From Larimichthys crocea (taxonomy: Eukaryota; Chordata; Actinopteri; Sciaenidae), in assembly GCF_000972845.2 (NCBI RefSeq), contig NC_040016.1:8700701-8764700 (forward strand): DNA of 64,000 nt, in the 5' to 3' direction. This document shows, one piece after another, positions 31,919 to 49,858 of this stretch (position 1 is the first letter of the stretch; every line of letters begins with the position of its first letter). Position numbers and translations under genes: made by a program. A model generated the notes under the pieces. That model was not told the origin of the DNA. It did not search any database and saw only the letters and a list, made by a program, of their open reading frames with translations.

Positions 31919-36720
<4,802 letters not shown>

Positions 36721-36960
36721 ATAGATACTGCCTTTCCACACATGCAAGACCCCAAAGAGAAGCAAGAGAAAACATGAGAAATTGCCCCATTAAACACTGA
36801 ATAGAGTTGATTTCACCAATTTAAAACGGAAGAATTCAGAAGAACTTTGGAATTAAATGAATATTTAAAAGGTCCGACGTGGACGCTTAACCCTTTACTG
36901 CATTAACTGAAAGTACCATGGAAAGAGTAGGAAATAAATAATAAAGAATATTTGCAAATA
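36721..36960 (+). other. pa2g4: pa2g4 3'UTR with poly(A) signal
   Basis: After TAA (36718-36720) the first AATAAA is at 36933-36938, and another AATAAA-like hexamer overlaps at about 36940. The 3'UTR is then about 220 nt. A longer form reaching later signals near 38940 cannot be excluded. Confidence 0.5.
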
Positions 36961-39440
36961 TTTTTTACATGTTTTGAAAAGAATTGTTGCCAAATGTTAA
37001 CTGTGTGACTGGTGCTTGTTTTTTTATAATCGATCCTGATAAATCTGCAGCTGAACATTTCCTTTAAGAAAAACTGGAGCTTGCTTGGTGGGCATTAATG
37101 GGAGTGGATCAGTGTGTATTTCTGAGCTGCAGGTGAAGAATTACTGTGTGATACCATCAGAAACCTGGATCATATCAGCCTCTTAAATAAGGCATAATGT
37201 GGATTGATTTTCCTGTTGCTTGAATGGGATGGTACGACTTGAATTCTCACGTTTCCCTTTGGCAACAAGATTACAACGAAGCTGTTCATATGTAAACTGG
37301 ATTTTATAGTAAAACATCCAGATACTGGAAGGTTAACGAGCACTTTGTCTCAAGTGTGAAGTGTTAAAGGATGACGAGGACTTAATGATCCAGTGCATCA
37401 TGAAACAACTTTTTTTTTTCTCAACACCACCATGCAGTAAAGGGTTAAATTATAAATTTCTCACTTATGAAATTGCTAAATAATGTAACACAGTCGACGG
37501 TAATTACAGGGATTGTAATATAATATGCGGTATTTACTTCAGAGTTGATGTACTGAAGGTTTATGGTTACACTTAATATCATCAAGGTCTGACCGTATTT
37601 TTAACTACAGTTTTTTTTTTAAAGCAATAACCAGAGCAGAAGACTGGAATATTTTTAAGTACACAAGCAAAAAAACAGTTGTAATCGGCTTGGGTTTAAA
37701 GAACAAAACTGCCACATTTACTGCCATTCCCCTCAAATTTTATGAAAAGATGAAAAACTATGTTCCAGTTTTGAAAAACTTTTCTATCAGTGACGCTGCT
37801 CTGACACCATTAGTCTCGTGAAGCATTGAAAAAGGTTTTGTGGGCATCTTTAGTGGATGTTGGACCTGTGAGAGATCATTTCAGGTTTAGAGTTTTCATC
37901 TCGAGGTCTCGGACGGTGTTGAGAAAAGAAAAGATCCCGCTTTGTAGCTCATCAGTGGGCAAAGCAACTTTACATCTAAAGAAATAAAAACATTTTCATA
38001 CATTCGTGTTTGTTTTCTGCAACTTCTTTGGAAATGGCTGCAATAAGGACGGTTGTTGAGGACAACAACAGTAAGGCGTTAAATTCAGAAGCTGTTTTTT
38101 TATTGTTTGGACTGATTCTCCAATGATTTGAACGTATGATAGATTTTGATAAACGATTAAATTACAGGTGTACCTTAACAGAGGATTTGATTTATATTAC
38201 CCTGTCTTGAGCATTCATGTGGTTTTGTGCATGAATCTATTTTTAGATAAAATAAGTTAACTGGAAATAAAGAGTTTGATATAAGAATCACAGTCAATAA
38301 ATACTGTGAATACAAGTAAAAATAAAACAGTTACAAGATTAAAGAATTATCATTATATATAGATTTGTTATTCCAGATGTTAGATATGTTCATTTAATTA
38401 TTTAATGTGAATAAATAATAGACTTTCGTAGCTTGTAGCTTTTGTTAAAGATCCGGAAAGTTTTTACAGTACTGTACATATTAAAACATTAAAACTGACT
38501 ATATACAAATATCCAGCCATGTTCAATGACTGCTGCTATACCAGGACTGATATTTTACTCCTGTGCACACTTACTGACAACCCTCAATTTTCATATACTG
38601 TATTTATATAGTGTAATATATCCTATTTGTATAGTACTTTCATATCTATTGATACAGTAATACTTGTATATACTTGATACAACCTTTTCACATTTATACT
38701 GTGTATAGTATACATATATTTCATATTCTAGTTTGTTATATTTTATTTCATATCAGGCCATTCTTTATTTATTAATTTATATAAAATAATACTTTTCATG
38801 TTTATTGTTATTATTTATTTATTCCACGTTTAATTTATTTAAATTTTTATTTTGCGTGTCTAGTGCCGTTACCCTTAATGCTGAGCTGACCAACACATTT
38901 CATTGTGCTGTTGACCTGAGCTGTGTAAACCTATAAATAAATAAACTTTAAACTATTCATATAGTGCAGTACATAACATTTATTTATACAGTGATACCTC
39001 TCTCTCCCCAACACTTGACACAATCCTTTCACACTGTACGCAGTACGCTCCCCCCCTCTTTTTTTTGTTGTTATTTTCTATTTATATAACTCATCTCTCT
39101 CTCTCTCTGTCTGTCTCTCTGTCTGTCTGTCTGTCTCTTTCAGGGTTATGTCTAGTCAGGCACGGCATTGGTTGAAGATGCAGTCACATCTCCCTTAGAT
39201 TACAGATTGTAAAGCCCTCCGAGGCAAATGTACTTTGTGACTTTGGGCTATATAAGTAAAATTTGATTGATTGATTGATTGATTGAACTTTTGTAGTATT
39301 TATTTGTAGTATTTTATTTCTTTAGCTTTAGTTTTTAATCTTCTTGTTCTAGCGCTGTTGGCCTGTTCTTCTTTATCTAACACATTTCATTGTGCTGTTG
39401 TTGCCCTCTGACATGAAACCGACACTCCTTTCTCCCTTAT
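36961..39440. other. AT-rich spacer between pa2g4 and rpl41
   Basis: I see no coding exon. The sequence is AT-rich, with repeated TATATA/TTTATT tracts at 38580-38830 and (CTGT)n/(CT)n at about 39095-39140. A LINE- or SINE-type 3' tail lies at about 39185-39292: AAAGCCCTCCGAGG, GGGCTATATAAG, then (ATTG)n. ACACATTTCATTGTGCTGTTG appears at about 38895 and 39380, probably from related tails. Confidence 0.6.
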
Positions 39441-39460
39441 TGAAGGCTGGACACACGTGT

Positions 39461-39606
39461 AGTCCACTTGGACACACGTGTAGTCCACTTGGACTACATT
39501 TCCCATGAACGCGCTGAGTTGGCGCTCAAACATGGCGTCACCTCCGCTATAAATACCTCCCTCCTCCTCCGTCACATCCTCTTTCCGTTGCTCTTCTCGC
39601 TCCGAG
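39461..39606 (+). promoter_or_regulatory. rpl41: rpl41 promoter and noncoding first exon
   Basis: Tandem copies of ACACACGTGTAGTCCACTTG at about 39453 and 39472 each contain an ACACGTGT E-box. They are followed by ACTACATTTCCCATGA (39493-39508), close to the ZNF143/STAF site, AAACATGGCG (39528-39537), a YY1-type site, and TATAAATA (39548-39555). About 25-30 bases later comes a pyrimidine-rich start, CCTCTTTCCG, the 5'TOP signal of ribosomal protein mRNAs. The exon ends at 39606 before GTATGG. Motif meanings are established; use at this gene is inferred. Confidence 0.65.
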
Positions 39607-39721
39607 GTATGGAAACCAGCTTCGCCGCTAACTCAATCCAAACTCAATCACCGGTTTTTACAAATCATCCGCGGTCACTAACGATTTAAATCTCTTTGTT
39701 TTTCACAGGAACTTCTCCACG

Positions 39722-40188
39722 ATGAGAGCCAAGGTGAGTTAACCCGGCCATAGTTTGTATTTATGGATCTGTCTGTCCTCTTCCTGCTGCTCGTTAGCCT
39801 CTGTGCTAACTTACAACGTGTGTCTGCTTTTAAAAACCCTTCCTGCTCCTTTGTATCTTTTCTTCAGTTGTTTTAACAAATGCTGATGTTAATCCAAGTG
39901 ATAATAATGTACAAACTAAGTGAGAAGTATTGTAAATATTATATTAAAGGTTGGTTAATGGTGTGTGGAGGCCTGCTCTGGTGCATGCTCGAAGATGAAG
40001 CTGTGTTCATGTTCAAAGGTCCAGATCTGCTTCAGCTGCAGCAGTATCGATGTTTTCAGTGTATTTTATCTGCACGCTGTCTGTCAGTCACTGAAACTGG
40101 GAGGGTGGACACGGCATGCTTGTACTACGATCACTGTCTAAATAAATATCCCTCTTGTCTTCCAGTGGAGGAAGAAGCGTATGCGCAG
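39722..40188 (+). CDS. rpl41: Ribosomal protein L41, first two coding exons
   Basis: Coding exon A is 39722-39733 (ATG AGA GCC AAG), in an exon starting at 39709. Coding exon B is 40166-40188 (WRKKRMR plus two bases). Joined to the last exon at 54533-54575 they give the 25-residue RPL41, nearly all Lys/Arg, the smallest ribosomal protein. It is a component of the large subunit. All junctions are GT-AG and the phase fits exactly (12+23+43 nt). The last exon is missing before the 41002-41011 gap, so in this assembly the gene is interrupted by the duplicated block. It is too small for ordinary ORF calling. Confidence 0.93.
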
Positions 40189-40627
40189 GTAAGCAGTAAT
40201 CTCTTTATAACATTTTACACTAATAGAATAAAATGCGTTCATGTGACAGGGAAAAAATGTTTTAAAGCACTTTATGGATGCTCAAAGACGCTGTAGATTA
40301 AAGCAGCATAACAACAAAACTGTACACCAAGCTGAACATTAAGCTTTTTCTTTTTTAAAAAGGTGGTTTGAAGGTGTGCAAGTCAGTACAGTCACTGCAT
40401 GAAATACTCCAATACACTGCCAATGTGGAGCTGTAGTATCTCGAAATATATTTGTTTTGCCATAATCTGTAAAAGTGGATAGGATCCTATTCCACATTTG
40501 TGCACATGGCTTTACTTGTTACTGGACACATGTGGTCCCCAGTTCCAACTTTAAATATTAAAATGGTGGCTTAAAATGGCCTGAGTCATTTGCAAAGTAA
40601 TTAGGCACTTGTTTCTCCACAACTCTA

Positions 40628-40914
40628 GTACAGTGGTCCCTCGTTTATCACGGGATACGTTCTAAAAATAACCTGCGATGGACAAAATCCGAAGTAATCA
40701 GCTTTTATTTTTTTACAATTTAAGGCTTAACAAACTTTTCTCAGTCAGGCATTAACATTTTCTCACATTTCTCATTTAAACACTTCTCCCATAGCCAATC
40801 AGGATGCCAAACACTGTGCGGTCATACTGTACACTGTAAAAGCATGCAAAATTACACTAAAACTCCGAAACGGCAAGGCCGAAAGGTGAACCGCGTTATA
40901 GTGAGGGACAACAC
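40628..40914. mobile_element. mariner/Tigger-like MITE in rpl41 intron
   Basis: TACAGTGGTCCCTCGTTTAT at about 40629 is mirrored by ATAGTGAGGGACAACAC at about 40900-40914. CAGTGGTCCCTCG ends beside TA are typical of Tc1/mariner-superfamily miniature elements. The same element is at about 53726-53994 in the second copy. It is noncoding. Confidence 0.65.
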
Positions 40915-41001
40915 ACTTTAACACACTGTGTTGCTTAAGAAGTGTACTTGCAGTTTGATCTGATCAAATCAGTGTCACATGAAATGCTAAAATTATTTTA
41001 T

Positions 41002-41011
41002 NNNNNNNNNN
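41002..41011. other. Assembly gap of 10 N
   Basis: Ten consecutive N. Ten is an arbitrary placeholder length in many assemblies. The left side is rpl41 intron; the right side jumps back to erbb3 intron 27 sequence (equivalent to 27698). Confidence 1.
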
Positions 41012-42233
41012 TTGGCACTTCCATAACTGTGTTTTTTGGTAGAAATTAGATATAACACACTATATGAATGACGTGGAGGTTCCAGAACTGGATGTTTGTT
41101 ATCTTTGGATAGACTCGGAGACTGTTTTTACAGTGTTTTTTGCTGATGCTAAAGCGGCTGCTTGGCAGTAGCTTCACATGAGGTCAGACGTCATGAGAAT
41201 GAGATTAATAATTCCAAAAAGTAAAGATTCCAGCTCTTAATATATTTTATGTATAACGAGAAAAAAAAAAGTGTAAAAACACATATCAAAGTGGTGTGGT
41301 CAAAAAGCAACCTCAAGAAAAAAAAAGTGATATACAGCTAGTAACACCATTGGATTCATTTCAGGTACTATCTCACTTTAAATCGATTTAGCCATTTTTC
41401 TGTCCAAAGCTTGAAACCAAACACACGACTCGGGAGACAAAGTTGAAATAACAATCTTTTATTATGAAGTACAACAGAAGTCCAAGAACTGTTCCACAAA
41501 GGGCACGGTGTGGTGCAGGTTTTCCTTCCCGAAACCAAACGCAGCACTCAGACGTTGAACCTTGTAAACCCAACTGGATCTCAGGCCTTAGAGAGTTGGT
41601 GGTCAAACTGTGTGCTCTGGTTGGGACAAAAAACCTGCAGCACACCAGCCTTTGGGGAACAGTTTGGAGACCCTGTTTTAATGTTTTCCTCCTCCCCACA
41701 CCTCATACAAATAAGATCAGCGCGGTCATCAAATCGCTCTGCAGTGGCCTAGAAAAACGAGTCACTCAGCAGGTTGTTTGAGCAGGAAACATCTAAAACA
41801 ATGCGGGAGTGTTCCCCAGGACTAAGGTTGAAACCACTGATCTGAAGAAACAAAAACAAAACAAAAAACACACTCCATTAGAGGGAAAACTCGATAAGTC
41901 CAGAGACAAGACACGAGCAAGGATCACAAAGTAAAAGGAACTTGACTATGGCGAGGAGCGTGGTATAAAAAAAACAAGGGACAGGCGAACATGGCAACCA
42001 GAACAAAGGGAGACGCAAGACAATATATACACAGGTAATATAGGACAGTGGAAAAATCAGGGCGGAGGGGACAATCAGACAGGTGAGAAACACCTGACAA
42101 CCTCAGACGGGGAAGGGGCCAAGTTTATCGAAACAGAGAGGGGGGGGATTCAAATAAAAACAGAAACGCTCACAAGACAACTTAAACATAACCAGCCTCT
42201 TAGTCATGAACAGTTTTCTTTTATTTTTTTCAG

Positions 42234-43031
42234 ATCCTTACTTTCCACATCTCAGCCGTTACGTGGTCAGGAGACGCCAGTCTCAGTTCCGTCTGGCCTG
42301 TTGGACGATCCAGACGATGAAAGAATACTAATACATGAAACAACAGACGTGCGTAACACCTGTCCGCCCAGACACAGCAGCCACTGGCTGAGGCCGAACA
42401 ACAAGAAGCACACCTCCTCGTATCGCACATACGACGGCGTGCTCAGCGACACCGGCGCGTGTCTGTGGGATGTCAGGGAGGTCACACGAGAAGCAAATCA
42501 CAACGCTGATGCAGAGCAGAGGACTAATGAAGTGAATATGAATACAGGAATCAGGGGAAGATGAAAAAGAGAAGCCCCCACACATGATGCCTCACTCCTC
42601 CCCCCAGCAGGATGCCCAGAGAGGTGCAGGATGAGAGGAGGAGGAGGAGGAGGAGGAGGAGGAGAAGAGGAGGACGAATATGTGGAGGACAGCAACTATT
42701 CATACACAAACAGACAGCCAGAAGCGCGACAAGCTCTTCAAGACCGAAGGAGCGTGAAGAACAAGGAGGGAACGAAGGCGAGGCGTATGAGTACAGGACA
42801 TGGACTGGCTTTTCTACCGGGGCCCGCGATGCAGTGGTGTACCAGAACTTGGCGGAGGGAAAGGCAGAGGGGCGTAGGGGGCACAGAGGTCAGCGATCTG
42901 GGGTTTTGAACCCTACGTCAAAGTGCGAGCTGGAGTGGGTTGGGGAACTGGAGACGGTGACAGATCTTTGACAATCCAGACTACTGGCAACGCAGGAATG
43001 TTCCTGAAGCCCAAATCAGTTGCCTACATGA
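42234..43031 (+). pseudogene. erbb3: Broken copy of erbb3 last exon
   Basis: It matches 28896-29704, including the preceding TTTTTTTCAG acceptor and the CCTACATGA end, but has many one-base indels. The frame is lost almost at once; for example GAAGAATACGAATACATG has become GAAAGAATACTAATACATGA. No other erbb3 exon is present in this block, so it cannot be a gene. It is part of the duplicated assembly block. Confidence 0.85.
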
Positions 43032-45369
43032 AGAACATTTTAAATCTGCAAGACAACTTCCCTCTGAGACATAGTTCATGAAGGACTCGAAACAGATTAC
43101 AAACCAAAAAAGCCATGTTTGAACGGTGTAAGAATGTAGCCTAAGTGACACAATTTCAAAAACCAACATGTGACCTGTGTGACTTTTTCAGATTGTCACA
43201 GCTTCTACAGGCTGAATCACAGTCTTGTATTTAGGCTGTGATTTGGGGCATTTATATGTTCACTGACTGTTGGGAAAACAACAGAACAAGCATTTTATAT
43301 TTTTCCTGTTTACATTATTGAACAACAAAAAGATTGTGGTTTAAGAACAAATGTATTTGGTTTTTTTGAGTTTGGATGTTTTCAGACCTCTCTTAAATGA
43401 TGATTATGAAATACATTTTCTCTCAATAAAAATATTTGGTGAAGCACCGAGTTTTTTATTTGAACGATGGCTATAAGCATGATCATCAAGTGAAAAGCTC
43501 AACTCTCGGCTCTCGACTGCTGCATGGTAGTCCAAACTCTTCTTGCTAAGTGATAAATGGCAAAGATGTGGATCTCGTGGGACTGAGGCGGGCTGAATAA
43601 CACCTGCTGCGTCAAACAGCCAGTGGTATCACACACGCAGTCAATCTATGTTAATTAACACATAACGTTAAACCTTAAGTAAATGAGTCATTGTTGCGTC
43701 ACTTCTTCAGCACTGAGTTGCTGCTATTTAAAAATGGAGCTTTTAACTAACTAATCATCACAAGATTATTGAAAGTATTTTATGGTAAAGGGAAGTTGCA
43801 CAGCAGTATTTGAAAAGTTTTAAACAAATAGAGGAAAAATTTAAACAGAGGGGAAATAACCTTATAACATTATCCTCTTACGCAGCTTACAGAGTTCACC
43901 ATGCAGTTAGAGACGTTGGAGTCTTAATAAGTTTTTTAAAGGTCCAGTGGTAAGATTTGATTGAGTGGCAACGTACAGTGGAGTTACAGATTGCAACCAA
44001 ATGAATAACTGCTCCCAACATCTCACACTCGCCGTCTAAGCATGTAAGGAAAACAGTCCCATATATCATACCAGGGAGCCAGGAATTCTTGGGATCAAAC
44101 ATGGCCCTCGTGCAGCTGTTGTCCCACATCCTCTAGGACCTAGTATCCCATCTAAAGCTTTACATAACTCTAATCAAAGGCTTGCAACTGTTTTGGCTTT
44201 CTTGTAGTTCAAACTAGTTACTAGCACAATATTTCTATGGTGATTTGTACATGCATGCAAGTCTGCCTAAAGTAAGCAGTGAGCTTCACTAATTTATGAA
44301 ATTAAAGCGCGAGACTGAGTTGCGTGTAATTTAACGGCTACACTATTCAGCCCCTTCTAAACAATGTAAACTGTATGTGACCCCACAGGAGGGCTGAATA
44401 GTGAAGCGTTAAATACAAACTCATCACGGCCAGTGTTGTTATGGTAACCATGACGCCCACGGCAAAGTGAACTAAGCGGTCGGATAAATTATCAGCTAGA
44501 GAGATAAAAAACACAATTTCTTCAGCGACATAGATAGAATAACGAGTTCACAGAATTACTCACTGCCGATAGAAATGTCCTTGAAGAGTCTGTGATTTAC
44601 AATGCACTAATTATTAATCAAGAATTACAATATAAACTGTTTGTAGCTGAATGAAAGTTTTTCAATTGTATGGCAATGGCTGTTGGCGTCCTAAATCTTA
44701 CACATGGAGAACTACTAATCTTTAAGGCAGTTTATTTGCATATTCTGATTTTTATAGCTTTCATTAATGGGAATGGATCATTACTGAGCTACATTCTTAA
44801 ATTGTGTAGGAATGCTTTGTGTGAGAAGTCTTTCATAATTAAGTTAAATTGGTCATCAGGGTAAACACTTTTTTTTATTTTATTTTAATTTATTAGAACT
44901 TTGTTTAAAACAAAGGAACACAAGATCATATACAAAACATTACAAAAACATTCATGTATATTCTACACACAGGGGGTAGAAAGAGTTTACATAAATATAT
45001 TTAAATAATAATATGATTTAAATATCACATATATAGCGTTTTTAATAGCTGAAATTATAGAGAATATGAAATTTTGCCATCCATATGATGAGATTGAAAT
45101 AAAGTTTCGTTTAATCTTACTCAGGGTTAAACTCTGTCATTGGGTTTTTTTTTTTTTTGGGCGGGTCGGGTCGCTGTGACGCGTTAGCGTCACACCGTGA
45201 AGTGGAGGGGCTTGGAGGGCAGCGGGAGGGCTGCCTGCCTGCCGGTGGTGTAGCAGCAGCAGCAACGGTCGTAGAGCCGAGTCGGCCGAGCCAAGCCGAG
45301 CTGAGCTGAGCTGAGCTGAAGTGTGTCGCTGATTGGGGCCCGACTTAGCGACTGAAACTCACTGCCAAG

Positions 45370-48300
45370 ATGTCGGACGACGAAGCAGGAGCAGACCATA
45401 GCTGAGGACCTGGTGGTCACCAGTACAAGAGGGGTGGTGACATCGCCAACCGTGATAGATGATTCGAAACGGGTAGCCGTGTAGCCGTTGGTCGTCCGTT
45501 GTGCCGTGGTAGCCGTTGGGTCCGGCCCTGTCGTGCTGCCAGCTAACGTCAGTCACTCGCGCAGCCGCCGCCGCCATGTGGTTTACATGCGAGCCACACG
45601 TATGCTAAGCTAACTAAGCTCGGGCTAACTAGCTGCTCGGTTACCGCGTTAAACAACGTGGGATGCTAACCAACCTGCTAGCTAGCAGCAGCAGCCGGCT
45701 GACCGTGTTAAACAAACTTGTAAGCGCCGGGTGGAGATAAGCCGAGGCTGGGCAGCCTCAGATAATGAAGCCCCGCGTTAGTTAGTGTGACATTTTCACG
45801 GCGGAACTCTTGTGTTTTTTGTCTTTAACTTTTTATATATCAGGGTGTTTTAATGCACATATAACAACGACAGCAGCTGTTTTGACCTTTTTTTGGGTTA
45901 TTTTCTTCATTAAAAGACAATTACTGCAAATGAAGCATGTCTTATTAGAATATATACATGGATAATGGTTTATATGTATATTATGCCACAATATCACGAA
46001 GTGTTGTAAAAAATAAAGTATTCCAGCTTGAGGAACTTTTAGAGATAAATAATCAAATGTTAATATGAGTTTTTGGCAAATCCCCAATTAAATATTTAAA
46101 AAATAATAAGTTCTGCACATCAAATAAATGCCTAAATTGTATAATGTATATTATTATTATCAAAGGATGGCGTTATGCAGTGTTTTACTCTTCTGACATT
46201 TGACATTTGTACTGGTGTACAGTACATGTTGATCAAGTCTTACTCGACTGCACGCTGTCAAAGACTGGTTGGTATTCGGTGTTCGTTTCATTCAGTTTAA
46301 GCCGTCAAATGACTCTAGACATTATCTCAGATGATCTGTCGTCTCGTCTCACGGCATCAAGACCACATAATAATCATTTTGCTGTCTGTTTTTTATCCAG
46401 AGGCCCTCCGTCTGGTCGTGGAAACAGCCAAGCCCGGGTGTCCGTGCTGAGCCTCTGTGAGAAGGGAGTGCCTACATCTGGCTGAGACGGAAAGGTCTTC
46501 AAGAAGGAGAAGGAGATGAAGAAAGGTGAGGCTAAAGACGACGCCAGCGTGTTATTTCGGGTGAACTGTGGTGACACTATCGAGAAGAGTGTAGATGCAG
46601 TCGTGTTAGATCCACGCAGAGTATGACTAAGATTGTTAGTGATCTAAGTGTCACCTCTCCATCTGTATAGTTTTCTTGCTAAAAACTTGTGGAGGATTTC
46701 CAATGAAGACTCGGTGGTTCTCTCTTCCCTCTTCTAGGCATTGCCTTTCCCACCAGCGTCTCAGTCAATAACTGGGTTTGCCACTTCTCTCCCCTGAAGA
46801 GTGACCCCGACTACACACTTAAAGATGGGGATCTGGTCAAAATGTAGGCACCACCACCGCTCTGCAATAATGTCACCCCCCCTCTTTTTCCTCTGTGTCT
46901 TTAGTCTCCCAGTGTGCCGTTCCGTGTGGATATCTTTGCTCGATGCGAGGGTTTTCTCTTTTCGCTTCGTCAGTAAGGTCTCGTCTTCTTGTCTGTCCTG
47001 TGTTGGCAAACAACAAGTAAGGTCTGTCGTTTTTAGAGCAGCTATTTCAAAGGATAATTTGGATTTTCAGCTTTGATGGGCACCACATCTGCTAAACTCC
47101 TTTTATATCGCGTGTCTCCCGACGCAAGCCGTGCTCTGAAAAACAAGTGAGCTCATCTTAGTTGTTGTTGCCACGCATGTCGGCGTCCTGTGTCACGTCT
47201 TCTGTGCTGCGTGTTGAAATGTGATGTTTTAAATGTGTGGTGGTGCACACACCAACAACGGTTTTGTATGTTTCTCGCTTTTCACACACTCTCTCTCTGA
47301 ACCCTCTGGTCGGGCATGTCTGTTCAGTTTTACAGTCTGTAGTGCCGTTCCCTGGAATTCATAAAAAGTCCTTCACTGTATTTCGGCCAAAAAAAAACTC
47401 AGCTTGCAGATATCTTCTATTTAATGACCATAACAGATTAAATGTCTTATTTTTGCCGACCTTATGGTTATTGTTTAGTCTTTATTGGTCTCATTTCCAA
47501 AGTGGAGCATAGTTTGATATTTTTGTCCTTCCCAATAGATTTGATTAATTCGCTCCGTGTCAACATAGTTATTTGACAGCAGGGTGGCAGTTAACCAGCA
47601 GTGACTTGGACACGTGATCAATTAAATGTTTTGTTTCCTTTTCATACGCTCATCTTTTTGTTTTCCCTCTTGTTCCTGTAGCGATCTAGGGGTTCATGTC
47701 GACGGCTTCATTGCCAATGTCGCTCACAGCTTTGTGGTGGGAGCCAGCAAGGTGAGGATTTATTTATACACTGCTTAAGTCCTTGTCGCCGTCTTTATTA
47801 GAGCACACCTACTACACGAGTCCTCTGCTCGCCTATCTCCTTCCTGCAGGAGAACCCCATCACAGGCCGGAAAGCTGATGTAATCAAAGCAGCCCATCTG
47901 TGTGCAGAAGCAGCACTTCGCCTTGTTAAACCCGGTAACCAGGTACATGTAACCCGCCTCTTGAGTCTTCTCCATGTCGCCACAATGACCTCTACAGTTG
48001 CAGACTTTGATCATAATATTTATATGTGCCTTATCGTGAAGAAATAGAACTGGCACATCAGTATGTGAAACCGTCCCTTTCTCAGACAGCTCATTGCAGA
48101 TCCAGTAGTTTTAACTCTTTACTCTCCACCAGATTAGACAGATTAGTCGCGTAAAACAAAATGAATTGTCTTCAGCGTTTTTTCTATCAGTAAGTGCACA
48201 GCAGCCTTTGATGTGAAAATGATGCATTTTTCTCTGTTTCTCAGAACACTCAAGGTGACAGAAGCCTGGAACAAGATGGCCAGTCATTCAAATGCACCCC

Positions 48301-49858
48301 GATCGAGGGTAAGTGTCTCATTAAAAGTCGGTGCCCTGTCGTGGAAAAGGCATTCAGGGCGACCATGAGTGATCGGATTTGGATGACTTTCATCCTCAGA
48401 TTCCTTCTTGACTCTCTACAGTTTGCTAACGTAATAATAAGAAAGATGGTAATTGTTTAAGGACTCATAGTTAATGTGTGGCTTTGTGTTTTTTAAAGGT
48501 ATGCTTCCTCAGCTGAAGCAACATGTCAAGATGGAGAGAAGACGTCATTCAGAACCCGACAGACCAGCAAAGGTACGTTTAGGTAGCGTCAGCTTATCTG
48601 TCCCAGACAGAAGGTTTCAGTTTGATGTGGACAAGACTTGAGCCACAGGGTGGTTTAAAGAAGTGAATGGAATTTGTTTTTGTGGTGCTGAAACCAGCAA
48701 CCCACGATTATATTTGAGAAACCAACAGTAAAGTTGTTAGGGGAGTACTGCATGACTGTACTACTTTTTCCTGGCTGCTGTTGGCACTCGTTTCCAGGAA
48801 GGACCATGAGAAAGCAGAGTTTGAGGTACATGAAGTCTACGCGTGGCCGTCTTATTAGCACCGGAGAAGGGAAGGTCAGTGTCTTCTTGTCTTGCTTTAT
48901 TCATTACCCTTAGCTGCAGCGTTTTCATTAGTGGAAAGAACAGATATTTATGTTTTTTTATTTCTATTCAGGCCAGAGACGGAGGTCTGAGGACCACCAT
49001 TTAAAAAGAGGACCCCAGTAAGCAGTACGGCTTGAAGATGAAAACTTCCCGTACGTTTTTCATGGAGGTGGAACGGCGCTTGATGCAATGCCCTTTACTC
49101 TTCGGTATGAACACCACCGCACTTTACATGTAGCAATTTAAATACGTAGTCCCACTATCTGTGGCATTTAAAATAGATTGACAGAAAGTAAATATCAATA
49201 TTAAATACCACATCCTTTTCCATCAGGGCGTTCGAGGAGTGAGGCAAAAGCCCGTCTCGGTGTGGTGAGTGTGGCCAACATGAATGCTACAACCCTTCAG
49301 TGTGCTACACGAGAAAGAGGGTGAGTGTTTACCCCCTTTATGATGTATTTTTCTTTGTAACACGCTCTCACTTCATCTTCCGTGTCTTCGTTCTCAGGAG
49401 ATTGTGTAGCGCAGTTCAAGTTCACGGTGCTGCTGATGGCCAACGGGCCTCACAGAATCACAACGGACTTTCGACCCGGAGCTCTACAAGTCAGAGCACG
49501 AAGTTCAGGATCAAGAGCTAAAGGTAAAGATGAACACGGAGCTCGTTCGCTTTAAACCTTGTTTTCTATTCGTACTGAACCTCTTCCCTCTCTTAGACTT
49601 TACTACAGAGCTCTGCAAGCCGAAAAACACAGAAGAAAAAGAAAAGAAGGTGGTTATTATTCTAACAGAAACTGTGGTAGTCCAGAGCACACTGGGCTCA
49701 TTCACCTGTTTTTTTTTTGTGTCACAGAGAACACTTATCTGGTTCATGATGTCTTTTTATGTACTAATCTGCACCTCTCCTTTCACATCCCGCAGGCCTC
49801 TAAGACAGCAGAAAATGCCACCGGACAGCCAACCGAGGACACAGAAGCTGCAGAATAA
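45370..49858 (+). pseudogene. pa2g4: Frameshifted copy of pa2g4
   Basis: All 13 exons of pa2g4 can be followed here with their splice sites. In exon 1 an extra A after GACGAC shifts the frame to a TGA at codon 12. Exon 2 (46401-46525) is 125 nt against 129. Exons 6-12 also carry indels or substitutions, while exons 4, 5 and 13 are identical to the intact gene. Introns are kept, so it is not a processed pseudogene. Together with the equally damaged noncoding sequence, this points to base-calling error and not to evolutionary decay. Confidence 0.85.

Noticed and set aside
39880..40296. 138-codon + strand ORF spanning rpl41 coding exon B
   Set aside because: It lies in rpl41 intron sequence and runs through the exon in the wrong frame. 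The 25-codon RPL41 model explains the exon and both splice sites.
45370..49858. Second pa2g4 as a genuine tandem paralogue (or teleost a/b pair)
   Set aside because: The introns and transposons are the same as in copy 1, and the differences are mainly frame-breaking one-base indels next to an N gap. Teleost a/b copies would differ by many substitutions and lack shared intron sequence.
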